This document shows, piece by piece, positions 1 through 5,645 of a stretch of 7,017 nt of DNA (the stretch's first letter is position 1; each line of letters opens with the position of its first letter). The notes below the pieces were generated by a model. It saw nothing but the letters and a program-made list of their open reading frames with translations. It was not told where the DNA came from and did no database searches. Source of the stretch: Spirochaetales bacterium (GTDB taxonomy: Bacteria; Spirochaetota; Spirochaetia; DTKZ01); the NCBI GenBank assembly GCA_017998025.1, contig JAGODW010000073.1, positions 1 through 7,017 on the forward strand, written 5' to 3'. Position numbers and translations under genes: made by a program.

Positions 1-420
1 AAGGGCGTACGTTTCCATCTCTAATTTAAGAGTTTTCGCTTTGTACCGGGCCCATAAAGGCCGTAAGGGATGTTCCCGTGCGATGTAGGCTTCTCCTTCT
101 TCTACGCAGGAGCTGTCCACAGAGGAGAGCCTTTCTCGTACAGCCCGGAAAAACGAACATCCTGAACAGGTATCAGAGTATCCGCACCCGCGGGGATCCT
201 TGTTTCGGTTGATACAACGGACAAAATCTCCGAAGCGGATCGGGTCTTCTGTTTCTGGATACCCCTCGAACATCTCGAGAGCAACGGAATTTGCATAAAT
301 CAGGTGCTGGTTATTATTGATAAGGGCAACCCCTGTGGGAACTGTTTCAAGGATTTCCTTTAGATTTTTCACATCCGATACGAGAGGGAGCTGCTTTTTC
401 CCCTTGGTTATATTACCCAT
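1..420 (-). CDS. PAS-domain signalling protein with Cys cluster, N-terminal part (3' end beyond window)
   Basis: The reverse strand is open from an ATG at 420-418 to the window edge, giving 140 residues with no stop. Residues about 17-60 look like the start of a PAS fold (VKNLKEILETVPTGVALIN, then IYANSVALEMFEG). A Cys cluster follows: C69, C79-G, C85 and C88 (C-x9-C-x5-C-x2-C), then a helix FFRAVRERL. From memory, PAS proteins of spirochaetes and deltaproteobacteria carry a similar GCG-x4-C-x2-C insert upstream of kinase or GGDEF modules; metal or redox binding is possible but unproven. The output domain is missing, so kinase, cyclase or regulator cannot be decided. An in-frame TAA at 426-424 lies just upstream, so ATG 420 is the first usable ATG in this frame. 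The gene is divergent from the sigma-factor operon. PAS call is fairly sure; ligand and output are unknown. Confidence 0.8.
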   Translation of the reverse strand, partial: MGNITKGKKQLPLVSDVKNLKEILETVPTGVALINNNQHLIYANSVALEMFEGYPETEDPIRFGDFVRCINRNKDPRGCGYSDTCSGCSFFRAVRERLSSVDSSCVEEGEAYIAREHPLRPLWARYKAKTLKLEMETYAL

Positions 421-438
421 AAGTTATATTACCCATAA
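407..438. repeat. Perfect 16-bp tandem duplication at the start of the PAS gene
   Basis: The unit gttatattacccataa occurs at 407-422 and again, identically, at 423-438. Each copy contains an ATG on the minus strand (420-418 and 436-434). Because 16 is not a multiple of 3, the two ATGs are in different frames. The upstream ATG opens a seven-codon ORF ending in TAA at 415-413, which overlaps the true start. A GGAGG (461-457, minus strand) lies 20 nt before the upstream ATG and 36 nt before the PAS ATG, so the duplication has moved the coding start away from this Shine-Dalgarno-like site. Confidence 0.9.
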
Positions 439-696
439 ATCGTATAAACTCATCATCCTCCACACTACTTAATAGTATAACATATTGAGTATTCTTACGA
501 ATAGAAACAGATGAGCCTCTTTCAAAACTAGTGTTTTTCATCCAGGCGATTTTCAAAAATCCCTATTATATATGGAGTTACGAATTTCGCCAGGTTAGCA
601 AGGTGGATTTTTGAAAACGCTTAAGATGCCTTTTTGCAGGATTGTTTCCGATGGATTTGTTGTTTTTTATAGTTCTGAGGGATATAGTTTTTTTTC
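421..696. promoter_or_regulatory. Divergent intergenic region (PAS gene / sigma operon), candidate promoters
   Basis: I find no credible gene in these 276 nt. It is AT-rich. Minus-strand -10 candidates for the PAS gene are TATAAT at 570-565 (perfect hexamer, weak -35) and TATACT at 479-474 (weak TTCGTA about 16 nt upstream). A small inverted repeat, tattc-ttac-gaata (490-503), lies between the two. On the plus strand two TATAGT hexamers (668-673 and 683-688) precede the sigma gene without a convincing -35; the second would give an almost leaderless mRNA. I could not identify an ECF-type GGAAC promoter here, so autoregulation of the sigma gene is neither supported nor excluded. Confidence 0.35.
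546..620. repeat. Long-arm inverted repeat upstream of the sigma gene
   Basis: ttttcaaaaatcc (550-562) is exactly complementary to ggatttttgaaaa (605-617). The pairing continues to GCG (546-548) with CGC (618-620) across one bulged base (a549). The 42-nt loop (563-604) holds tcgcc (587-591), which could alternatively pair with ggcga (545-549). There is no U-tract at the right place for an intrinsic terminator. It could be an operator, a structured leader of the sigma mRNA, or remnants of a small element. Confidence 0.6.
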
Positions 697-1260
697 GTGA
701 TTGATCCATGGGAGGATGAAGAGGATGTACGTCTGGTACACCGTGTGCTGACCGGTGATACCAGAGCTTTCGAAATCCTGGTAAAGCGGCATCAGCGGAG
801 TGTGTACTATTTTTGTCTGGCTTCACTGAAAAACCCGGAAGAAGCAGAGGATGCCGCTCAAGAGATATTCCTTAGATCATATCGATCCCTTACAACCTTC
901 CGCCTGGAGAAACGGTTCAAAACATGGTTGTTTTCCATAGCGGTAAATCACCTCAGGACACGCTGGAAGAAGGAAAAAAGTTTAGCAAGGCGGATGCGGC
1001 AAATGTTCTCGAGAGAGGATGAATCGAGGCTGGATAACCCGGAAATGGCTGCGCTGGATTTGATAGAGGAGGAACGAATCAGACAAGCTGTCCGGTCTCT
1101 GCCGGAGAACCTGCGGAGTGTGGTGGTGTTGTACTATTTTGAAGGGTTGTCTGTAGGGGAAATAGCCTCTGCTCTAGGGATAGGAGAAGAGGGGGTAAAA
1201 AGCAGGCTGTTTCGCAGCCGAAAGCTTCTGCGGATTTTTTTGGAGGATCAGGGGGGATGA
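697..1260 (+). CDS. ECF-family RNA polymerase sigma factor (sigma-70, RpoE-like)
   Basis: This 187-aa protein has only sigma regions 2 and 4, the normal ECF size. Region 2 spans about 11-92: LVHRVLTGDTRAFEILVKRH, the core-binding EDAAQEIFLRSYRSL (51-65) and the -10-recognition helix KTWLFSIAVNHLRTRWKK (75-92). Region 4 spans about 122-180: LPENLRSVVVLYYFEGLS, then the helix-turn-helix GEIASALGIGEEGVKSRLFR (154-173). It should direct RNA polymerase to a small promoter set and be held inactive by the anti-sigma factor encoded 55 bp downstream. The start is GTG 697; an in-frame TAG at 685-687 precludes an earlier start, and no ATG is in frame nearby. The Shine-Dalgarno-like GAGGGA (677-682) is 14 nt away, a long spacing that includes a run of eight T. 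Family call is very sure; its regulon is unknown. Confidence 0.95.
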   Translation: MIDPWEDEEDVRLVHRVLTGDTRAFEILVKRHQRSVYYFCLASLKNPEEAEDAAQEIFLRSYRSLTTFRLEKRFKTWLFSIAVNHLRTRWKKEKSLARRMRQMFSREDESRLDNPEMAALDLIEEERIRQAVRSLPENLRSVVVLYYFEGLSVGEIASALGIGEEGVKSRLFRSRKLLRIFLEDQGG

Positions 1261-1315
1261 TTCTTGCAACGGAACCCGGATACGTGTGGTATAGTTACCT
1301 GGAAGGGAAAAGAAC

Positions 1316-1987
1316 ATGGACTGTAAGGAATTAGACGATCTGGTGATTCGTTGGGAACAGGGAGATGAGCTTACCTTAGAAGAGAGGGAAAATCTCCGAT
1401 TGCACATGGATCAATGTACCCGTTGCCAGAGACGGTTCGCTCTTCTCCTTCCGCTCCTGCTAGGGGAAGAAGGATCGAGTGCGGTCACATTTTTCCACCC
1501 GGTTCCGGACATTGCCTCCGCAGTGATGGCGCAAATCCAGGCTGAAGAGCTCGAAGGGGAAAAACAACCGGTTCCTATGAAATCATTTAAACTGCCGAAA
1601 GGCAGGCCGGTTATTTTGCAAGCAGATTCAGGGGTTAAGATGCACCGTGCCGTTAGACGATTTATCCCTGTTTTTACCCTGGTATCGTTCCTTGTCCTTG
1701 TGGGGGTTCTCCGTATTGGGGGATCGGATGAGGTAACGGTCCGGTTCGTTCTGGAGCATGTGGATGCCCATTCGGTAAGCCTTGTGGGAGATTTTACCGA
1801 TTGGAAAGAATCTCGCTATCCTTTACGAAAAGAGGGGGACCGCTGGGAAATAAAGGTGAGATTAAAGCGGGGAAAGGTATATACGTATAACTTTGTAATT
1901 GATGGTGAACAATGGATCCCGGATCCCCAATCGCCCTATCGGGTAGAGGACGGATTCGGCGGAGAGGCTTCCCTGCTCTCGTTATAG
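1316..1987 (+). CDS. Transmembrane zinc-finger anti-sigma factor with C-terminal CBM48/AMPK-type glycogen-binding domain
   Basis: This 223-aa protein has three parts. Residues 1-45 form a zinc anti-sigma domain: C3, then H30-x3-C34-x2-C37, the classic Hx3Cx2C pattern with the upstream Cys at the usual distance. Residues about 116-134 (FIPVFTLVSFLVLVGVLRIG), after the basic RAVRR, are one membrane segment, placing the N-terminus in the cytoplasm. Residues about 140-223 match the glycogen-binding domain of AMPK beta / isoamylase early-set proteins: SVSLVGDFTDWKES, then YNFVIDGEQWIPDPQSP. It should sequester the sigma factor encoded just upstream and sense something, plausibly a glucan, across the inner membrane. 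GGAAGGG (1301-1307) is 8 nt before ATG. The fusion is the most informative feature of the operon. Domain calls are strong; sugar binding is inferred. Confidence 0.92.
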   Translation: MDCKELDDLVIRWEQGDELTLEERENLRLHMDQCTRCQRRFALLLPLLLGEEGSSAVTFFHPVPDIASAVMAQIQAEELEGEKQPVPMKSFKLPKGRPVILQADSGVKMHRAVRRFIPVFTLVSFLVLVGVLRIGGSDEVTVRFVLEHVDAHSVSLVGDFTDWKESRYPLRKEGDRWEIKVRLKRGKVYTYNFVIDGEQWIPDPQSPYRVEDGFGGEASLLSL

Positions 1988-2004
1988 AAAGGAGTTACTG
2001 TATT

Positions 2005-2505
2005 ATGGTAACAAAGAGCGTTCGGAAGAGAATAGAGGTATTCCTTTTTCTACTTCTCTCTACGACACTGAATGCCCAAACAAACGAAACGGATGAATGG
2101 CGGTTCAGGTTCGAGGAAACGTTAGAGGAACAGGCGAAAAAGGAGCGGATACCCGAGGCTACCCTGGAGAAAGTCCGGAGAATTCTGATAAGGGTTCGTC
2201 TCGAAGGGAATCCAGAAGAGGCAGCGATGAGGGTTGCTTCTTTTGCGGCATATCTGGATGCAGACCTCCGCCGGGGTATTTCCCCTCTCTCTATAGAAAA
2301 ACAATATAGACAGGCTGCCCATCTGGTAATCCGGAAAGTAGAAGCGAAAAGCACCGAAGAGAGAATCACTGCTCTACAGGCCTTAAGGGATGAATTAAAT
2401 ATTCGAAACAAGGGTCAGGGAAAGGGCAGAGTAGATTGGCCGGTAGCTAATAGAAAAACAAAGAAGCCTAATACAAGATCTGATAAAGGAACGGGGGTGA
2501 GGTGA
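2005..2505 (+). CDS. Exported small helical protein, unknown function
   Basis: This 166-aa protein is not one I recognise. ATG 2005 is chosen because AAAGGAG (1988-1994) sits 10 nt upstream and because the frame then starts with a good signal peptide: basic KSVRKR, hydrophobic VFLFLLLSTTL, and a likely cleavage NA|Q at residue 24. The frame is open back to 1912, but that extension overlaps the anti-sigma gene and would bury the signal. The mature part is charged and helical (EETLEEQAKKERIPEATLEKVRR region), with the segment DLRRGISPLSIEKQYRQ recalling the G-[VI]-[SP]-P motifs of the next gene product. The last 30 residues are basic, polar and probably disordered. It follows the anti-sigma gene by 17 nt and overlaps the next gene by 4 nt, so it belongs to the operon and probably acts in the periplasm. 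Confidence 0.8.
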   Translation: MVTKSVRKRIEVFLFLLLSTTLNAQTNETDEWRFRFEETLEEQAKKERIPEATLEKVRRILIRVRLEGNPEEAAMRVASFAAYLDADLRRGISPLSIEKQYRQAAHLVIRKVEAKSTEERITALQALRDELNIRNKGQGKGRVDWPVANRKTKKPNTRSDKGTGVR

Positions 2506-3209
2506 GGCGGAATTCAATCCTTATTCTTCTTTGGGGGATTCTCTCTGCTCTCAGGCCGGGAGGAGGGTTTTCTCAGGAGCTAACCCTCGAAGAGATCCAG
2601 AACTGGCTGAAAATCGACTCCCAGATGGAGCGGTACCAGGAGGCAGCCCCGGAAATTCTCCGTATCTTCCAAACCGCCCAGGACGAATCCCTCCCCTTGA
2701 TTCTCCTGTTAGATAAAGTCAAAGAAGGCTCGGCAAAGCGGGTACCCCCCTCCCGGTTATTGAAAACCCTGGAGGAAGAACGGCAGAGGATAGCTCTTGT
2801 CCATCGGATGCTGGAGAAAATACCCCTGCAAATTCCTGATCAGGATCGGAAAAACCAGATCTTAAAAACCTGTTCTATTGCTCTACTGGAAGGTTTCCCG
2901 ATGGAGGGGCTGGAGCAACTATTCACCCTTGTACCCCCTTACGAGAAAGCTCTTGCTCTGGTTCTACCTTTAATGGAGATGAACCGTATTGCTCCGATCC
3001 CAATGAATTCTCTCGAACGTTTCCTCCCTGTAATAGCAAAAAGTTCCATTACGGAATCCCAGTATGGAACGTTTGTTTCTCTCTATTTACGGGCAATAGC
3101 CGGTAAAGTTCCTCCGGAGGAGGTTTTCCGGTTAATGTCGGATGTGATAGCTTCGGGAGGAGGTATTCTCCAGGTGGAACGGGAGCTTACAAGGAGAATA
3201 AAAAAGTGA
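2502..3209 (+). CDS. Exported all-helical protein with repeated VPP motifs, unknown function
   Basis: This 235-aa protein starts at GTG 2502, which overlaps the previous stop (GTGA), with AAAGGA at 2485-2490. The N-terminus is a signal peptide: MRRNS, then ILILLWGILSAL, with likely cleavage near GGGFSQ|E. The rest is predicted alpha-helical, with three similar stretches: EGSAKRVPPSRLLKTLEEE (about 75-93), LFTLVPPYEKALALVLPL (about 140-157) and AIAGKVPPEEVFRLMSDVI (about 198-216). Each is a short turn G/x-x-V-P-P followed by an amphipathic helix, suggesting a helical-repeat or superhelical fold. There are no catalytic motifs and no lipobox. Its position between the anti-sigma gene and an outer-membrane barrel suggests a periplasmic partner in the same circuit. 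Gene call is sure; function is unknown. Confidence 0.82.
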   Translation: MRRNSILILLWGILSALRPGGGFSQELTLEEIQNWLKIDSQMERYQEAAPEILRIFQTAQDESLPLILLLDKVKEGSAKRVPPSRLLKTLEEERQRIALVHRMLEKIPLQIPDQDRKNQILKTCSIALLEGFPMEGLEQLFTLVPPYEKALALVLPLMEMNRIAPIPMNSLERFLPVIAKSSITESQYGTFVSLYLRAIAGKVPPEEVFRLMSDVIASGGGILQVERELTRRIKK

Positions 3210-4141
3210 TCTTGCGAGCATTCTGGTTTGTTTTAATAGTACTAATGAGCGGGATGGTTCCTCTTCTATCCTATGGAGAGATCAAGGTAGGAACAGAGGG
3301 AGCCTGTGAGAAGAGAGAAACCGGGGAGGAAGTGTTCCTTCCTCAGGGATGGGTTCATGTGTCCCTTTCTCATTTTCCGACGGAATCTTTCAGCCTCTTT
3401 GGAGATTTCAGTGCTAAAGGAGGATGGGACACGGGGATGGAAAAGGCTCCGTACGACATTTCCGGTTTCTTCACTGCAAGCCTTCGAGGCGAATCTCTGT
3501 TTATCGGTTTTGATACCGGTGTAAGAGGGGTACGTACCTTTGATACTTCCCGTCAGGTACAAGGGTACGTTGCACCCACTGTATCCTATAGCAGGGAAAC
3601 ATTCTCACTCTTTTTGAAACCGTTTCTGGAAACCATACGGGGTCCTACCGATTCTGTCACAGGTGGCCTCGAACCGGGCCTGGAACTTCTGCTCCTGGAC
3701 AGCTGGGTAGGTGAAATTTCCTTTAGATCAGCCTTTACCCACTATTCGGACGCTTCTAAGGAATACTCCCTCGAACCACGGATAAGCCTGGATTGGTACC
3801 CGGCCTTTCCCTTTTCTACGAACCTCCGGGGAGGATGGACTCGTCAAATATCAGAGGATGATACAGTTCTAGAAGAGACTTTCTTTGGGGTGGCAGGATT
3901 TCTCTGGTATCCCCGCCCCCATATATTTCTCAAGCTGGACATAACCATTGAGAATGTGTATCATTCTTTCACCCTGGATGAACAGGTGTCTTTAGGTTCT
4001 ACTGTTGATTTGCGGATAGGTCTTCCGGGTTCTCCCCTCGACGTTCTCGTGGGAGGAGGGTATAAGGAAATGTTTTACACGGATCGTTCGGAAACGGAGG
4101 ACACCTGGTTGTTCCGAATAGGGTTAGAAATTACACTGTAA
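3206..4141 (+). CDS. Predicted outer-membrane beta-barrel protein
   Basis: This 311-aa protein starts at GTG 3206, overlapping the previous stop by 4 nt (GTGA), with AAGGAG at 3191-3196, 9 nt upstream. It begins with a signal peptide (RAFWFVLIVLMSGMVPLLSYG|E, cleavage near residue 24). The mature chain alternates polar and hydrophobic residues and is rich in Gly and aromatics, as in transmembrane strands: FTASLRGESLFIGFDTGVRG, APTVSYSRETFSLFLKPFLE, SLDWYPAFPFSTNLRGGWTR, DLRIGLPGSPLDVLVGGGYK. It ends with a strand WLFRIGLEITL, the usual position of a barrel-closing strand, although the last residue is Leu rather than Phe. C34 is not in a lipobox. No specific porin family is recognised. As the fifth operon gene it is a likely target or partner of the sigma circuit. 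Confidence 0.8.
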   Translation: MILRAFWFVLIVLMSGMVPLLSYGEIKVGTEGACEKRETGEEVFLPQGWVHVSLSHFPTESFSLFGDFSAKGGWDTGMEKAPYDISGFFTASLRGESLFIGFDTGVRGVRTFDTSRQVQGYVAPTVSYSRETFSLFLKPFLETIRGPTDSVTGGLEPGLELLLLDSWVGEISFRSAFTHYSDASKEYSLEPRISLDWYPAFPFSTNLRGGWTRQISEDDTVLEETFFGVAGFLWYPRPHIFLKLDITIENVYHSFTLDEQVSLGSTVDLRIGLPGSPLDVLVGGGYKEMFYTDRSETEDTWLFRIGLEITL

Positions 4142-4166
4142 TAACTGTAATGTAATCGAGAATTCT

Positions 4167-4979
4167 ATGTATAAATATTTCGTTTTAGGGCTGGTAATGC
4201 TTACTTCAACCCTCTTTGGAGAACCTTCTGTCGGTACAACAACACTCCAGGATCTCTTTCCTGGCCTTTCGGGGGAGGAGTTGACCAGATTGACAACCGA
4301 GAAAGAAATAACCCGGTACTACTTTGAGCCGGTTCCTCCCAAATGGCTTCCGAAGAGCGGTCTTAGCCTTCGCATAGCAGAGGACATGACAAAGATCGAG
4401 ACAGTGATCGGAGTCGAGTCTATTCATTTTTTGCCGTACTCTGAAATCGGCATCTATCCCGGAGAGGGAGGGGATGCGGATCCGTTTCTTCTAAAAATCT
4501 ACAACGTGCTCCGGTCTGTTAGTACCATGAAAGGACTGCAGTACTACTCGGTAACCCGGGGTCGCATGCACACGCTGTTTGCCGAGTCGTATGCTATAGC
4601 TGGCCCGGACAATCAAACACGAATTCCTGATCCGTTGGTAGAGACGATTCCAGAGGAAAGTGTCGTGTACGTGTTCCAGGAAGATCTTACCTTTGGAAAG
4701 AACATTACCCGGTGGGTCTATCGATGGGAAAAAGAAGAGTTCTCCGTTTCCAGTACGAATCTTACCCCGATGAAGTACGGGATCCTTACCATGGCGGATC
4801 CGGAACAGATGCAGACTCATTTGCTGATACAACCGATGAGGGATGGGATTTCCTTCTACGGCTGTGCCGTGGTAAAAAGTATTCGATTTTTAGGGCTCGA
4901 AAAGAGATCGAAAGAATCTCTATATAACCGGATCAAAGCGATCTACTCCTGGTTCGAGAAGGAAATCAGCGGGGAATAA
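4167..4979 (+). CDS. Exported protein resembling the spirochaetal DUF6675 family
   Basis: This 270-aa protein starts at ATG 4167, 25 nt after the barrel gene, with no strong Shine-Dalgarno (only CGAGAA around 4157-4162). The N-terminus MYKYFVLGLVMLTSTLFG|E is a signal peptide without a lipobox Cys. The central block (YNVLRSVSTMKGLQYYSVT, then RGRMHTLFAESYAIAGP, RIPDP) and the C-terminal ISFYGCAVVKSIRFLGLEKR and AIYSWFEKEI match what I remember of DUF6675, a family of about 270 residues found in spirochaetes; I could not check this. Function of the family is unknown to me. It is probably envelope-located and the last gene of the operon, since the next gene is on the opposite strand 34 nt downstream. 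Confidence 0.8.
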   Translation: MYKYFVLGLVMLTSTLFGEPSVGTTTLQDLFPGLSGEELTRLTTEKEITRYYFEPVPPKWLPKSGLSLRIAEDMTKIETVIGVESIHFLPYSEIGIYPGEGGDADPFLLKIYNVLRSVSTMKGLQYYSVTRGRMHTLFAESYAIAGPDNQTRIPDPLVETIPEESVVYVFQEDLTFGKNITRWVYRWEKEEFSVSSTNLTPMKYGILTMADPEQMQTHLLIQPMRDGISFYGCAVVKSIRFLGLEKRSKESLYNRIKAIYSWFEKEISGE

Positions 4980-5002
4980 CCATCCCCACCGATGCGTTCG
5001 GT
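4971..5002. terminator. Two small hairpins between convergent genes, possible terminator
   Basis: gggga (4971-4975) pairs with tcccc (4983-4987) around the stop codon, and accga (4988-4992) pairs with tcggt (4998-5002). Both stems have only 5 bp and no U-tract follows on either strand. The position between convergent stops (4979 and 5014) fits a terminator; the structure is weak. Confidence 0.25.
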
Positions 5003-5013
5003 TCTATCAATAA

Positions 5014-5556
5014 TTACTCCAGGTACTTTTCTTCCCACCTGTCCAGTTGAGCGTGCAGCTCCTCATGTTTTCCCTTGCCGATTACTTCCTCTTCATGGTG
5101 TTCAAACTGTTCCAGGAGGGTGGAATTCGCTTCCGTAGAGAGAAAGTTATCTCCGAGAGGAAACAGAACATTATTTTCCTTTTCTATATGAGCCTTTAAA
5201 AGATCGATGTATTTTTGGGCCTGGCCAAAAAATTCTACGGCATTTGCCGGAGATTGATGGAGGGCTTTGTCCATCCCCTGGATGTACGAACGCCCCAGTT
5301 CATGTTCATACAACATGGCACCGATGGGACCGTTTTCCCGGGGAACCCCCCGACTTTCATAAGCGGGAAACAAGAAACCTTCCTCTTTTCCATGGTGACA
5401 CTTGTCGGCAAACACCCGGAGAAATTCTACCATTCCTGCTGCATCTTTGATATCCAGGCTGCCCGTTCTCTTGTGAACTTGAGACATTTTCTCCAGGATC
5501 TTTAAGGCAAATAGGACCGCTTCGTGTTCTTTTCTTAGATCATCACTGGCTTTCAT
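5014..5556 (-). CDS. Hemerythrin-like HHE domain protein
   Basis: This 180-aa cytoplasmic protein is a four-helix-bundle hemerythrin-like domain. Likely di-iron ligands are H11 (RKEHE), H54/H55 with E58/E59 (CHHGKEEGFLFP), H85 (LYEHELGR) and H123 with E127 (AHIEKENNVLFP). The doubled LFP motifs after the His/Glu pairs are typical of HHE proteins. Such proteins bind O2, NO or iron and act in oxygen sensing, detoxification or iron-sulphur repair; which applies here cannot be read from sequence. C-terminal HHEEEVIGKGKHEELH adds further His/Glu beyond the core ligands. There is no signal peptide or output domain. ATG 5556 is supported by a perfect AAAGGAGG (5571-5564) 7 nt upstream, implying strong translation. 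It is divergent from the propeller sensor gene and convergent with the sigma operon. Confidence 0.93.
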   Translation of the reverse strand: MKASDDLRKEHEAVLFALKILEKMSQVHKRTGSLDIKDAAGMVEFLRVFADKCHHGKEEGFLFPAYESRGVPRENGPIGAMLYEHELGRSYIQGMDKALHQSPANAVEFFGQAQKYIDLLKAHIEKENNVLFPLGDNFLSTEANSTLLEQFEHHEEEVIGKGKHEELHAQLDRWEEKYLE

Positions 5557-5582
5557 TTTAACGCCTCCTTTGCTATAGATTA

Positions 5583-5602
5583 CTACAATTAAGATATTGT
5601 AG
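5583..5602. promoter_or_regulatory. Perfect palindrome in the divergent region, candidate operator
   Basis: CTACAAT-taagat-ATTGTAG has 7-bp perfect arms and a 6-nt centre. On the minus strand its right arm contains TACAAT (5601-5596), a possible -10 for the hemerythrin gene, about 25 nt upstream of the Shine-Dalgarno. On the plus strand the right arm contains TTGTAG (5597-5602), a possible -35 for the sensor gene. A dimeric repressor bound here could control both. The TACA/TGTA half-sites do not by themselves identify the regulator. Confidence 0.5.
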
Positions 5603-5625
5603 GTTCAGTTAAAAATCTGTAATAT
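5597..5625 (+). promoter_or_regulatory. Candidate promoter of the propeller sensor gene
   Basis: TTGTAG (5597-5602), a 17-nt spacer and TAATAT (5620-5625) give sigma-70-like elements with ideal spacing but only partial consensus matches. The start would lie near 5632, leaving a leader of about 14 nt before ATG 5646. No good Shine-Dalgarno is present in that leader. Confidence 0.3.
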
Positions 5626-5645
5626 ATGGTACAAAATGGTCTAAT

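Noticed and set aside
578..826. 82-aa reverse-strand ORF across the sigma gene start
   Set aside because: It is antisense to a clear ECF sigma gene, has no family features and no ribosome binding site that I can see.
1264..1295. Internal promoter ahead of the anti-sigma gene (TGGTATAGT with TTGCAA)
   Set aside because: The spacer is 20 nt and the start would fall in the Shine-Dalgarno region; read-through from the sigma gene is simpler.
1912..2004. N-terminal extension of the exported protein starting at 1912
   Set aside because: It overlaps the end of the anti-sigma gene, and AAAGGAG plus a signal peptide point to ATG 2005.
1995..2411. 138-aa reverse-strand ORF opposite the exported helical protein
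   Set aside because: It mirrors the codon pattern of the plus-strand gene, which has a ribosome binding site, signal peptide and operon context.
4135..4156. 9-bp direct repeat (actgtaata/actgtaatg) at the end of the barrel gene
   Set aside because: It is short, imperfect at the end and AT-rich; I could not tie it to any function.
5215..5505. 96-aa plus-strand ORF opposite the hemerythrin gene
   Set aside because: The minus strand encodes an unmistakable HHE domain with its iron ligands and a perfect ribosome binding site.
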